NCBI RefSeq assembly: GCF_910592395.1
Contig: NC_088311.1
Coordinates: forward strand, 8,930,501 to 8,994,500
Reading direction: 5' to 3'
Source: Lineus longissimus
Taxonomy: Eukaryota; Nemertea; Pilidiophora; Heteronemertea; Lineidae
Length of the DNA: 64,000 nucleotides
Part shown: positions 1 through 12,700 of the stretch, in pieces
Numbering within the stretch: position 1 is the stretch's first letter
How the letters are laid out: the number at the start of each line of letters is the position of its first letter
Notes under the pieces: model-generated
Seen by the model: the letters and a program-made list of their open reading frames with translations, nothing else
Databases searched by the model: none
What the model was told of the DNA's origin: nothing
Made by a program: the position numbers and the translations under genes

Positions 1-76
1 CTTTGCTCAAAATAAAATATTTAGGGTTGGTGTAACAATACCGGTAATAACATGTTGCCTTCAAAACCTTGATTAC

Positions 77-1433
77 CTCGGTTGGGGCTTTTAAATGCAC
101 TTTCCAGGCTTCAACTTCAGACTTTCCACCAGGGTACCTGAAAAGTCAACAGCAATGAGAGCAGGTAAGGTTGAGAATTATTCTACCACAATAAGGCTGG
201 ATTTAGAGCCTAAGTTTCTTTGTTGACACTGAAACATGCACCTGCAATTACTGACATACATTACATGTACTACTCAGGATAACTTTAAATATGATAGATA
301 AAAGAATGGCTCTCCAGCTTTTTCCATGTGATATAGTGAAGTTACCCAAGTTACATGGAAGAACACACAAGGTTTATCACATTGCAGCGGGTAAAGCATA
401 TTGTCTTCTCAATATAGATCCCTTCAAAACGTATTCTACTTACCCTGTGTCATAAGTGTAAACTCTCATTTTCCACTCATCATCAAACAAAGCCAAATGC
501 TTGGTATTTATAACAACCACATGATCTCCGACATCACCTATAGAATAGAATAAGCCATCCAATCAATGCAATGAAGAACCAGCAAAATCTCATTGGCAAT
601 ACTAGCGTTGTGGACATTGGACTTGTGTCATTAGGCAAGACACTTTTTTACTTATCTTGTCGGTGAAATATAAACCTGAGACTCCCTTGCTTTTGTAGTG
701 CACATGAAATGAATGAAAAGACAGAAACATTGGAACACGGCCCTCATCAACAATTTTTAGTCTTTTATTTGACTTTCTTGATTCTTGAAAACATTTCTTC
801 CCGGAAGATTTCCTAAGATTTAACTTACTCCCGTTGTAGTAAATTGGTTTATTTTTTCCTGAGAGGTAGGTAGCGATCTTGTCTGCTGATCGTAATGGAC
901 ATTGGTGATTCATATCATAAAGCCACCATGTTCGGGCCATGGTTGCCCATTGCTGAAAGGAAATAGAGGATGAAAATTCACTACTTAATTCTTGAATGAC
1001 TTTTAGAAATATTTTCTGGCTAATTTTGTTTCCGCTATACTGGTTAAGACCTTCATCACAAAGTAACATTGAGCTGAACTGACGTGACGACTACAGGCCA
1101 TAGTGCCTCGTGGCCACATCATGTGCACAGCTGTGCACACGGTACGGTACGCAATCAACAGTACAGTGCGATCCGAATCATTCCTTTTTTCCACACAGTT
1201 AGAGTTACATAAACATTAATAAAACAGCAAATCATTTAACACAAAACAGGCAGGTATAGTGTATCCAATAGGCAATATACAATACTGTATAAATCAGAAC
1301 ATGCAAATCATCTCATCAACATTTCACAGACTACAGCACAGTTTAAAGTGAAATACAGTTTATTTTCTGCTTTCATCGTTCATGAATTGAGGAGCAATAT
1401 CATGAACATTACCTGAACACGCCAGTGTGACAT
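77..1433 (-). CDS. MRPL13: Mitochondrial ribosomal protein L13 (uL13m), 5' four coding exons, partial
   Basis: Structural protein of the large subunit of the mitochondrial ribosome. Coding exons on the minus strand are 1431-1433 back to 1413 (7 codons), 952-829, 537-444 and 137-77. All have GT/AG borders and join in frame to 100 residues; the family is about 178 residues, so the C-terminal part lies beyond the left edge. Recognisable uL13 signatures include QQWATMARTWWL at the start of exon 2, SADKIATYLSGKNKPIYY, then GDVGDHVVVINTKHLAL and YPGG. The tiny first exon (MSHWRVQ) was chosen because it is the only nearby ATG with a phase-0 donor, and vertebrate MRPL13 also begins with a short stretch just before QWAT. 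It holds no convincing targeting peptide, which is normal for this family. The first exon is the least certain part of the model. Confidence 0.9.
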
Positions 1434-2991
1434 TCTTTTTCTTTTTTGTAGCTTGAAGAACAAAATTCAAGGAGAAATCAAAAATCACATTTCAGTGTCC
1501 ACCATCTTTGTTCGTCGTTGATTATAAACTGTTCTTCCATTCGGGCCGCAGAGTTTTCCTTGCCAAACGGGGTGGGTGGGGGGGGGGGTTATATAATATT
1601 TTGTTCGGTAATGATAATTCCGGATGGAATTGGGCAAAATGCCTGCTAGACGAACTTTAGGTCGGGGCTGACCTAGACACTGCGAGGGAACTGGTTGAAT
1701 TTAGGCAACTGCACGGCGGCGAGACATTTTTTTTGGGTTGTTTCTGCCAGGGACTTCATACAGGGAAAGAAAAGGCTTTGAAAAAATAGAAACTACAAGT
1801 ACTCATGAATCGAGTGAGCGAAACCATCATAAATTGCAGGATGTCGTCCAGCAATTAAGAGTTCATGACCTCGAAGGAATTTTGCGACATCGCACACTCC
1901 ATATGGGGAAAGACGCTAATTAACTAATCTGATACATTGCAGATATGTTAGTGTGATCAGTGGTAACATAAATAAAGACCGTGATATACCAACGATGAGT
2001 TGGGCCCAGTTGGCTGCGGTGTCCAGTTCAGAGATGTTTCCTTGATGCACATGATCATTCAATTCCTCCTCCAAAATCAGAAAGACAACCACGCCATTGT
2101 GTTTAAAATTATATTTAATTTACATCTTCTTATACAAATATTCTGCATTAAAGCTCACTATTTACACAAAATAATCATATGTTTGAAAAAATTCATTTGA
2201 AATGTGTAGACTTTGGCTCAGAAGCATGCTTCAGGATCCTAAACTTATATCACAGACTTCGTTGATACTGATTTTTAAATTAAAACCGAGGTTCCATCCT
2301 GCAGACAACCTGGGGTATACACACATTACACTCTCATCACTGTGCTAAAATTACACAGAAGCTGACAGCAGGCAACCCAAGATTCCCACTGTCATTTCAA
2401 CCCAAAATTGTACAGTAAAAAGCACCTCAGTAAGAAATGTAAAAAATGTAAAAATGCAAGACAGTGATGTCTTGTCCTTCAAATGATATCCTCTATTCTG
2501 TCAAAATTTCTTTGACAATTATATTCAAATTATGTTCACTCTATACATTGTAGTCATATAATATCTGATTAACAGTGCATGGCTTCTAATAGTTTTTATG
2601 ATCTGATAATGACTTTGATGAAGCCAAAGCTTAATGTGCCATAATCATTGTCTGTTTATCCTTAGCTTGCTGGCAGCGACGTCATCTTAAGCCATACATT
2701 GGGTGACTATACATTATGATGCATAATTTTCTGTTTGAGTATAAACATCAATATTTACAAAGGGTAAAGATATCATCATTTCATCACACATATTTCTGGT
2801 ATGAGATCAGATACAGAAACATTTCGTTCAACTGTTAAAGATTACAATAAACTGGAAAACTAGCTGGTTATGAACTATTGTTAAAATATTGGTCGAATAG
2901 TTTTTTGAAAGATGAGATCAGCTGTAGGAACAGTTCATTAAACTGTTAAAACTTGCAATGAACTGGAAAACAAGCTGGTTATGAACTAATG
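1434..2991. other. Spacer between MRPL13 and ACP5
   Basis: Holds the presumed MRPL13 promoter and 5' leader (reading leftward from about 1450-1720), a G-run around 1570-1587, an unassigned open frame at 1738-1923 and the 3' untranslated region of ACP5. No extra gene is supported. The right end carries a 110-base tandem repeat, listed separately. Confidence 0.5.
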
Positions 2992-3021
2992 CTAAAATCT
3001 TGGTCGAATAGTTTTTTGATA
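2801..3021. repeat. Tandem duplication (about 110 bases x 2) over the ACP5 3' end
   Basis: Copy 1 at about 2801-2911 and copy 2 at 2912-3021 match over nearly their full length, sharing for example GAACTGGAAAAC-type and TTGGTCGAATAGTTTTTTGA blocks. Copy 2 contains the last ACP5 codons and its stop; copy 1 is a decayed duplicate downstream of the stop, inside the probable 3' untranslated region. Confidence 0.85.
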
Positions 3022-5876
3022 GAGCTCAACACCATTAGCTCTCAATAAGGTTAGAGTCATATCATGTGGAGTAATCAAAACCTTGGCAAAGCCTCCAAAA
3101 GTGGAAGTATCTGCCCAGTGAAACTTCAAAGAGCCTTTTGGAACTGCATTCTTGTGCTTGATTGAATTATCGATAAAGTTTGCTGAGCCAATCACGAAAT
3201 AGTCCATCTTGGTTTTGTAAAGAACATCAGTGTAAACCAGATGCTGCAAGAAAAGTTAGGCAATTTTAAGAAGTTGTCAATGCCAATGATCTTGAATTGG
3301 TTGGACTTACCTAGAAATTTATGATAGCAGTGGTTGAAGCGACAGCAAACTCATTGATTTGGGGTGCCTTGTTGTGAAGAAGCCAAATTTGACACAACAA
3401 TGCAACAATGGAACATTGCAATATCCTCGTCTTAGAATGTTATTTTCAAGTGCTTGGTTGTACAAGGTGACAACAAGGACAAAGGTGTCATGTTCAAAGG
3501 CGCTAATCTTTCTGAACAAAATCAGGTCGAACATTATTCTCTAATCTATTCCGGGTTGAACTTACCTGCAAATTATGATCATGACCAGACATGAATGCAC
3601 TGACGTTGTACTTGTGAAGCATTGGATCAAGTTGCTTGATGAGACAATCTGTCGGACCATGTTCAGCGATGGAATACACTGGGTAGTGACCAGCAACAAT
3701 CAGATAGTCATCCCTGGAAGGAAAAATATGCCTCGCTCAATAAATACATAAGTCGCCCAACCCTTATAATAGTTTTTCCCATGCCCTCAGCTCTAAGAGC
3801 CTTCAAGTCTAAAAATGCATATGATAACTTTAATCAAATTGCATATAAATCAGTATCCAAACAGAATTGTAGAATTTCAGACTGTGATAGTTCAGAGTTA
3901 CAACATACAAGCACAAGTTACATACACAATAGACCACATTTTTCTCATCTTAATTTCTCACTTACTTGCTATGGCTCAACTGTTGCTCAATCCACAGCCA
4001 CTGTTTATCCGCCACACTCTGATCTGCTGCACCAAGGGGAGGCTCTCCTAAATAATGAGTGTCTGAGACGCCGCAAAGTAAAATCGTGTCTATCATAACA
4101 AAGCGTACGGTCTTCTTGGAATTGGGAATGGGGTAGGACATGGTGTAGTAGTAGTCTGGGTAGTTCCTTAAAAAGATTGTGCTGCTTTTAAAGGGGTGCT
4201 ATAGGTAGAAGATAAGGAGTCTAAGGACACAGTATAAATGCGACTCTCTCGTGCTTGATTCAGTGATAAATATAATTCTTTGTATGATCATACAGTGAGA
4301 GAGCAGATACCTCTTCCACTTGACCAGTGACTTCGTCTAACTTAATCTGACCTACCTGACGCAAGCCTATAGACCCCCTTTTAAATTACTGACAATTAAA
4401 ATAGTCTAATTACCATCTTTTGGAAACTTGCGAGTAGAGAATCTGCGCTGTAACATTACCACGGTGATCATGGTTGCCAGCAACCAAGTACCACGGTGTC
4501 TGGAGGGAATCGTGTGTGAAGACGTCTTCATATGTCTCCTGAAATGGACACAAAATACTTTGTTATTTCTACCTAGTGAGGGGATCAGCTCATTGTTTCT
4601 TTTACACCAAGAGAGATCGATACATCCAACCAAAGACTTCAAAGGGTTTTCTGGGATAGTTTTCCCCAAATTTTCTTGTCAATTGTTGATTTCTGTCACA
4701 TTTTTAACATACTTAGGTTGGACGTCCTAGACAACAATTATATGTTGAGTGGTAATTTTAACCAGATTTCTTGCAAAAGTTGGCTTTAGTTGTGGATGAT
4801 CACCATTTTGCTAACGATAACTGAACCTCACATCCAGGCATTGTGTCTAAGATCAGTGGCAATAACATGTGTTGGGTTGCACTGCTAAAAACTGCCTTAT
4901 GTATCTAGAAGCAATCAGATCGAAATGGCTGGCCTCAATAATTGAACACCACAGATTCAGACTAGGAGTGTCCTCTGCATAATTTGAGTTACTTTCTGAC
5001 AAGTTCAACCATACAACCCTTTTGAGCATGATTGTTTTTCAGCCAGCATAAGCTCACTATTAAAATCACTTCGCTTAAAACTTACATGGAATCTTGGATC
5101 ATGGACATTGACCACTCCATCAAAATAGAAATTGTCTCCAAGTGCTAGTAAAAACTGTGAGTCAATATTCGATGACACCTTGGCCATCTGCTTGGCAATG
5201 GCCCGTTCTATGGCTGTAGAAAACGGGGAATATGGAAGCCCACCCCAGTCTCCTATCACCAGGAAACGCACACTGTCATCACCAACACCTGAAAAGACAA
5301 TTTCTTAAATTCTTAAATAAGGTTAAAGCGCTTTAGATTTCACTCCTATCCTAGGCCAGTGCACCTTTCTGTTGCAATCAACAAGCACACATACTCTACT
5401 ACCCTACATTTGGAATTTTCAGGCCAAAATACACCAATGGCAGACAAAACCTTTTTATGACGAGTGAAATGAGCCAAGTTTCAAGGAGCTTGTTGGTTTG
5501 TGAGGCCAAGCATAATAGTGCCGCAGGGTCTATCTTGTTTCAGGCTGGTCTAAGGGTATTTGTTCTTTCTCATGTTATATCAGTACACTGGGAGCAGACT
5601 TTGAGTAGATTGAAAAACATGAAACTACATGAATGCAGATCTATCAATAAACTAGGGCATCATCTATGGAAGAGAGCTATGTGGCTGTACGACACAGGGA
5701 TCTCAACATTCAGATCTGTGGAATAGTATATTCTCTTCCTGAGAGCCAGAATATACTTCATTTCAAACAATTCTTTGAGCTAACTGGAAGCGAAACTGAG
5801 AGAAAAATGTTTTTTACATACCCGCAACAGCAGCAAACAGAGTGCACAGGGCAGTTAGGAGTAGGACAGTCTCCAT
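2992..5876 (-). CDS. ACP5: Tartrate-resistant (purple) acid phosphatase type 5, complete
   Basis: Secreted or lysosomal di-iron phosphomonoesterase. Six minus-strand exons: 5876-5822, 5288-5086, 4538-4414, 4166-3966, 3713-3566 and 3243-2992. They join in frame to 327 residues (human TRAP about 325). Residues 1-18 form a hydrophobic signal peptide. Metal ligands of the calcineurin-like fold are all present: D32 (GDWG), D70 and Y73 (GDNFYFDG), N108 (GNHDH), H204 (AGHYPV), and H239 with H241 (GHDHN). The SIAEHGP block around residues 209-215 is typical of animal TRAP. Two N-glycosylation sequons (N114-V-T, N231-V-S) suit a secreted enzyme. The start is the only ATG giving a signal peptide in phase with the GDWG exon. 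Promoter lies to the right, shared or adjacent with RMC1. Alternative: another small purple acid phosphatase paralogue, with the same activity. Confidence 0.94.
4192..4380. mobile_element. Short TTAA-flanked inverted-repeat element in ACP5 intron 3 (family M1, copy 1)
   Basis: Left end AGGGGTGCTATAGG and right end (read on the minus strand) AAGGGGGTCTATAGG are inverted repeats, flanked by TTAA at 4188-4191 and 4381-4384. TTAA duplications are the hallmark of piggyBac-type insertion. At 189 bases it cannot encode a transposase. A related copy lies at 58903-59033. Confidence 0.65.
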
Positions 5877-6253
5877 CACTTTTCAGATTGGTGCTTGCTA
5901 GATGGATACTGGTTCCCTGGGTGAGCCGTGTGCACTCTTTATTCTTTAATCAGTGCACCTGAGGCGATACCACTGGCCAATCAAAACTGGACTCCTAGCC
6001 TAATTAACTGTGTAGGCCTACCTGTATCTGTAAAGAACAATCCATTTAGCAATCAACAATCTATCTTATGATGTTTACCCAAGCTTGTCATGTGCAAGCT
6101 TGTGTCATGATTGCAGGGCTTTAGATAACCTTTTTGGTCAGGAAGTCAAGTACTTCCTTAACATTATTGATGCACCACTTTGGGAGTTTGGGGTTTTAAC
6201 TGACATTGCAAATACTCCCAACTTGTCAGTATTATCCCAGGCTGGGCGTACAG

Positions 6254-6283
6254 ATACTTCCAATTTCCTAAGGTTGGAAGTAT
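6254..6283. repeat. Perfect hairpin in the ACP5/RMC1 spacer
   Basis: ATACTTCCAA and TTGGAAGTAT are exact reverse complements, separated by 10 bases. It could be a structure or a dimeric factor-binding site; the function is unknown. Confidence 0.8.
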
Positions 6284-6290
6284 AAACTCA

Positions 6291-6328
6291 TGTTATGCAA
6301 TGCATGTTATGTTATGCAATGCATGTTG
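6291..6328. repeat. 19-base tandem repeat, two copies
   Basis: TGTTATGCAATGCATGTTA is followed directly by a second copy differing only at its last base. Each copy contains the palindromic core TGCATGCA-like ATGCAATGCAT. Confidence 0.85.
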
Positions 6329-6722
6329 TGACCCAAAGTTCCCTTGCATCTCAAACCACAGACTAGAGTAAGTGTAGAGCTTGTCCTATTTCGCCACCTG
6401 GTCGTCGTCTTAGCTGATAATGGCTGTGATAATGGTCTCTTGAATTGTAGAGTTATACTACTGTAATCAAGCTACATAATCTATGTCAAAATATTTAAAA
6501 ACGTGTGGAATAATTGATGATGACATTAGGAAAACTGACTTTTATAATAGTTTTGACTTCCAAAAAAATAACACTCCGACATGTGATTTGCATGTGACAC
6601 AAAGTCTAGCGCAAAATATTATGTTCTAAATTTTTTGTAGACAAAATTTACACTGTAAGATTTTTTCAATGAGCGAGACTTAGTTTTTAGTTTGACAAGT
6701 TTCCTGTAGAGGTCACCTCAAA

Positions 6723-9700
6723 ATGGCAGAAATTTCCCAAGGAGGACAGTTTTACATTGAATTATGTCAAAATCCGATACAATTTGAACCTTTTAGCAAA
6801 GTGACAAATGTATTCTTTGATGACTCAAATCGTCAGGTATATTTTTGAACAAAGCTTTGTTCGGCATGACAGCGTTTTCGTCCAGTTTAGTGCACACAGT
6901 ACATTAAGATGTACACTCTAGTCTACTTTTAACTGCAGTGTGTCCCCTAAAAAATCCCACCATCCAATTTCTATTTGGGGAGTTTTCGTTTTTCAAGTCA
7001 ATAAATGAGTTTAACAAAGACAAACCAGGGCCCAAACAAAACAAATACGTCAGGAGGCCTCGGCCAAGTGAACTTCAGACAATACTCTAGATAGTAGGCC
7101 TAAGTAAGGGCTCCACTTGTGTTGCGGTCGTGACCCTTTTCACTTTTGATCCAGATGAATGAATGCAGGATGACTGGTCAGTGCCCAATAATGATTGTCG
7201 ATAATAATTGTGTATCGTTATTCATTTTGGCAGGTTTTCTGCGTACGATCAGGTGGCGCCACAGGTGTTGTGGTCAAAGGGCCAGATGACAAAACAAACA
7301 TTAACTTCAGGTGAGATAGAAGAAGATGATATGGGGTCTAAATTATTTAATAGCAGCTATCTCTTGCAATGTTCTATGGAAAGTTCAGATAGCTGCTTTG
7401 CAGCAGTTCACTGTAGGCCCTAATCAAGCTTCAATAATCAAGCTTCAATGTTTCCATTGAGGATATCGTGGGTTATTTCCAGTTTTTCCCTAAAGGTGTT
7501 TCTAATCTACCAATAAGAGGTTATCGACTTGATTTATCTTTTGTCCTCATACATATAAATCTTAATTCATGAACCTGTGATGTACATAGGCTGTAAATAT
7601 TTGTCCTAGTTCAACAAAACATTTCTTCAGTCAATCGGTGTATATTTGAATTACTTATTTTTCATTTCTCATGGTCTTTACTGACCATTTTAATAAGATT
7701 GATCATGATGCTCCTTAAAACACACACTTTACTCATACAACACTCATACAATACATTTTTTTCGGCATAGGAACCCCCGACTAAATGGTTACACTCATAT
7801 CTAATTGTGTTTCAGGATGGAGGATCGGGGTGATGTCATTTCCGTTAAATTCTCCTCTGACATGAAGATTTTGGCAGTTCAGCGGTCACAGAAATCAGTG
7901 GTAGGCAAGGCAGGGTTAACATCGGATTCGACTTGTTACTTATGTTCAATGTCACAAGTGACATTGAGAATGTCTTGAAATGACTTGTTTGTTCTTAAAC
8001 TTATTTGGCTTGTTACAACCCGAACCCCATGTAAGCCCGGCTTAATGAAATATCCTTAAATGATGTGAAAAATCAATGTATTGGTTTTCTATGTGGTGTC
8101 AATATATATTCAAGGAGAAAGCTGTATGATAAGTTTCAGAACTTATTTCATATTTTATACCTTTCAGTGACACAATTTAAAAAAAGTTCAATGTGGATGT
8201 AAGTGGATAAGAGGTGACAACACTCTTTAAACGGGTTAATTCATTTCTTTAAGTTTTTTCCTTTTGATCCCGCCTAACAGCTGTTTGTTGTTTGTAGGAA
8301 TTTGTCAATTTCTTTGATGGAATGGACACGATGGAATATTCGCAGAGCTGCAAGGGGAAATCTACAAAGATCATTGGTTTTTCTTGGGTGTCTGCCAATG
8401 AGATTGTCTTCATCACTGATCATGGCATTGAATATTATCAGGTACGTGTTGGAAGAATTCCCTCCAGAGGCGCATTTATATTGGGAGTTTGCATTATCTG
8501 ATGGTCTGTTACAATTAGTTTAGAGGAGAACTTTTGCATTGGAGAAGTATATATTGGAGTAGCATCTCCCCACAGGAGGGATTGGAGCAAAAAATTCTAA
8601 GAGGGTATTTGGTGATGCACAGTGATTTCAGATAAGAATGTACCAACTGTATTTGGGCCAGGTTACATAAGATATGTTAAATGTTTAAATTGTTGACTAG
8701 TTGAGGAGAAGTAATCAAATTAAAACAAATTTTTAACTTTTTTACTTATGAAATTTCCTCTGCTTTTGATAGAGTTGTTTGAATCCTTATTGATTTCAGG
8801 TGATTCCTGAAAAAAGAAATCTGAGATCTATGAAGGCATTCAGTGTACCTATCAACTGGTTTGTGTGGCTGGTAAGTGTCTTGTGGCCTATGCATACGGC
8901 AGGATTTTACCTTGCTAAAACACATCCGTTTTCAGATGGAACTGATATGGCTGATACTAATAGGTGTTTTAAAAAGCCGAGGATAAGTGAAGCTGTCAAG
9001 CATCCCACAGTTTGATTGAAGTTCAGTGTATTGTGGTATAGTGGTTTGATTGCCAGGCTCATATTCGGGAGGTTGTGGCTTTTGGGTTTGATTCTTTCTT
9101 GAGGAGATCGACACTGTTCCATCTTTGTGTCGAAGCGGGAGAAATTGGGTGCCTGTAGCTGCCAGAGTTGGTCAAGTGTGATTGCCAGTCCTCAGTACTG
9201 TATATGCAGCTTGGACATGTGATACTACCATGGAAGTTAAGCTTAGAACTTGATTATACTGGCAAATAGCTGGGGTAATAATGTAAAATGCACTGGGCAA
9301 TGAAAACGCCTTTCATTATTTTGTGATACACCAATTTTTGGATGAAACTGTAAAATTTCTTGTGCTTGCTCCATTTCCTTTTCCTTTGTAACATATTTTC
9401 ATAAAACGGTCTTCAACCTCTCCTATCTAACTTTCAGCCTAAGGATGCGGTGCTCCTCCTTTCATCTGGCCCACTTGGTAACATCATACATCCATTCCTG
9501 TTCAAGGTAAGATCTATGAATTGATCGATATCATGTCATTGCACGATTTAAATTTTTTAACATGATACCACAAAATATAGAATTCATGTCACGTACGGGA
9601 TAGTAATCACAGAATGAAACATGACAAGAGTGGAGCAACTAAACAACTTTGGCATGACCCAGCTATCAGTGCCCATGTTTCTCTCTTAACAGCAAGTGGC

Positions 9701-12700
9701 CTACTGAGAGATGAGCATTATCACTTCTGATAACTGTTTATGACTAACTCACTCTGAGTTGGTGACTGGGAGAGATCATGACCGACTGTAGCAAACAAAT
9801 ATGAAGAACTGTGCTGTCGCCCATCTTCAAGAGTTGATGTTTTTGAATATAATGTTGCTCCATCTTTTGTCCAGCAGGGAAATGTCTTTCGACTCCCCAA
9901 ATTTGAAGTTGACCTCCCTCTCATTCCAAAACCACCACGACTGTGTCTGTTGGAGAGAGACGTAACCATGGCAAAAATGTAAGTTGAAGTGAGGTCTTAG
10001 AAACAGGGATGTGACATTTCCGAATTCTGGAGGATTCCTATTTTCCCCCACACAGTAGAACTTTGAATTTTTCAAAAGGAAAAAAAACAAACTTTTGTCA
10101 AGCTAGGGCAGTTCCAATGACAGCCTTTACACGTGAAAAGGCTATGGCAACGTGCTCTTTGACAGGGCCAGTAGCCAAGAAATAACCTGAAGGAATGATT
10201 GCGGCTGTGGGTGTCACTTGATTACCATAGCTGCAGCTTACAGTTCATTATTACTATAATGCCTGATGCACGTTCGAAAATGAAGCATGAGAGAATTTGA
10301 GCACTCTCAACAATATTATAATATTGTTTATTCTGAAATTATTTTGTTTGCAGATATGATCAGTTGTACATTGTTGTGCTGAGGCATCAACCCAGGTCTG
10401 CGTCAGCAGGAAATATCGGTGCTGAGATTGTTTTATACCAGTTACAAAAGTAAGTTATATCTTAAATGAGAATATATATGATATATAATATCTGAACCAA
10501 ATTTTGTTGAAAGGACCTTGGAATTTCTTAGATCTGACATGATTTTTTCTCAGCTTTGACTAGACTGTAACAAGTCCCAAAGGGAACGCATCAGTTCTGA
10601 GAATATTTTTGTCAACCTCTTAACGATGGTAACCTCGAACTGCCGTGGGTAAATTCAGGATCAACTGTATGCCAAGGGCTAGATCTTTATCATCGCGACT
10701 CTCTTTGTAAACAAGGCCAACCTTCTCCAGGACATCAGTGTCCTAAATGTTGACGTTGTATCCTGGATAGGCCTTGTAACTGCTTTGATGCTGTCCAAAC
10801 ACACTTGTGGCATGCTGATCCTCCTAAAAGTATCCGACCACCGCTTTTTCAGGGAGAGTCCGGCAAGAAAGACAGATGTTCTGCGGCTTGACTTGAGTGG
10901 ACGGTTTGCTGTGAATATTGTGGATAATCTCATACTTGTTCATCATCAAGCTTCAAAGGTGAGTTATGTCAGCAAACTTGTTGAAATTTGTCTTGATTTA
11001 TTTGAGTAAGGCAGTCATATCAAATTGAATGGACCAAATTCTGGGGGTAGTTCCATGTTTTCAAACATTGGTGAACCCATATCAAAATTAATAAACATGG
11101 CAGTTGACCTGGTGCAATCCTGAAAAGCTCATATTGATAAATAGCATTTTCATCTGTTTTCAGACCTCCATGATGTTTGATATCAAAGTTGAAGGCCAGT
11201 CTGATGGATATGTGACCTATCATCAGGCCATACTTGCTCCCACACCGATCAAACCAGTCAAGCTCAGTCAACAAGGTATGTGTCGATATCTGCATCATAA
11301 TACGACAGCACCGTTCCTATATCTGTAATACTGAAATAGAAAACCATTTGATTGAGCGCAACTGAAATTTTTTCCAGCTTCATTACCCAAGCAACTCAAT
11401 TATTAATTACGAGTATTTTTTATCGGCAAACTTTAGTCGACATAGACTCGGAATGGAAGAATTACATTGTCACATTTCATCCTTCATTGTCCTTTTTTCA
11501 CATCTATTGTGACACCCTCTTTCTTTTTGCAGTTGTCCAACCCATTGGCGCCCCAGATGTCGCAGAGGTCAGCTGTGAACTTTGTATCCTTTTGAAGATC
11601 AGCACGTTACTATCATTATCAATGAGATGGTACAGATTTGTGTCAAACAAATGTCAACTGTTCTTTTCGAGTGGGTGCCACTAATAGATGTTTTTGTTGC
11701 AACAATGCACTAGGTGTACTGTCTTTGTGTCATGTTGATGGCGACTGACAGTGGACATTCACATTTAACTTTTAGGACAGACACCCCATGATTACAGTTA
11801 ACTGATGTCTCTTTCAAGTAGTCACAACATCAGTTTAACTTTCATTTCCAGTAGTCTTGTTCATCTCCTAATAGCAAGTACTTGCTAATAGTCTTTTTGT
11901 GGTGTTTTTCCTTCACGATACAAAAGATTCGCCCAATTGGATCGTCTTCCAGCCAAATATTGTGATCGACGCTAAACTCGGTTGTTTGTGGTATGTGACG
12001 CTGAATCTGGAGCCAACAGCTCAGATGATAACAGATAAGGTGGGCTTTCCCAATGAACTATAAAACGTGTATCAAAGTAGAGTACTGATGTATCTGCTTC
12101 TTTGGCATGACTGACCCATTAGTAACACTTATGTAGATATTCACATGTATGCTGTGCATTTATGACTCTGATGATATCGAAAAATTAAACATGACTGACT
12201 AAGACTTTTTCAACAAGGCTCATCCACTTCAAACTGCTGTGTTCAATACTGAATCTGGTTCTTGGGCCATTTCCCCTGATATGGATAATTTTAAAGAAAA
12301 TACGCAAAAAAGAGATATGAATTCATCATTTATGGATTTTGCCCTTTATCATGTTTGTCATTTTCTTTCAGAAACGGTTAATAGATTTCCTACTGCAAAG
12401 GAAAGAATGCAAAAAGTTGGTGTTGTCTGTCTGTAAACAAATGATGTTGCCGGGCCAGCAGGTGGCGTTGCCTGTCTTTGCTAAGGTGTTTGACAAGTTG
12501 AACAAAGTCTACAGGAACTATCTCGAAGCTGAAGCTCAGGCTCAGGTATGTGGACCTCTCTTAAGTGTCATTAATTGAAAATTTCTGTTGGGTATCCGCT
12601 GGTGTAATTCAATGCCATGTATTTGATACAAAAGAATTTCTTAAAATGAAGTTGTCACACAACACTCCAACCAAAATAACTATAGAAATTCATGTAGCTA

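Larger units (their letters stand above)
5877..6722. promoter_or_regulatory. Divergent promoter region between ACP5 and RMC1
   Basis: 846 bases separate the two start codons, which point away from each other, so both promoters and 5' leaders must fit here unless an untranslated first exon lies elsewhere. I see no TATA box in a convincing position. It contains a perfect 10-base-arm palindrome (6254-6283) and a 19-base tandem repeat (6291-6328). No CACGTG E-box was found. Confidence 0.6.

Noticed and set aside
602-1069. 155-codon minus-strand frame across the MRPL13 exon
   Set aside because: Only 829-952 is coding; the rest reads through the flanking introns. Splice sites and family alignment define the shorter exon.
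1738-1923. Open frame of about 60 codons just right of the MRPL13 start, in divergent orientation
   Set aside because: It lacks an ATG at its start, has no recognisable domain and no supported splice partner. In vertebrates another gene can lie divergent to MRPL13, but this frame does not resemble it.
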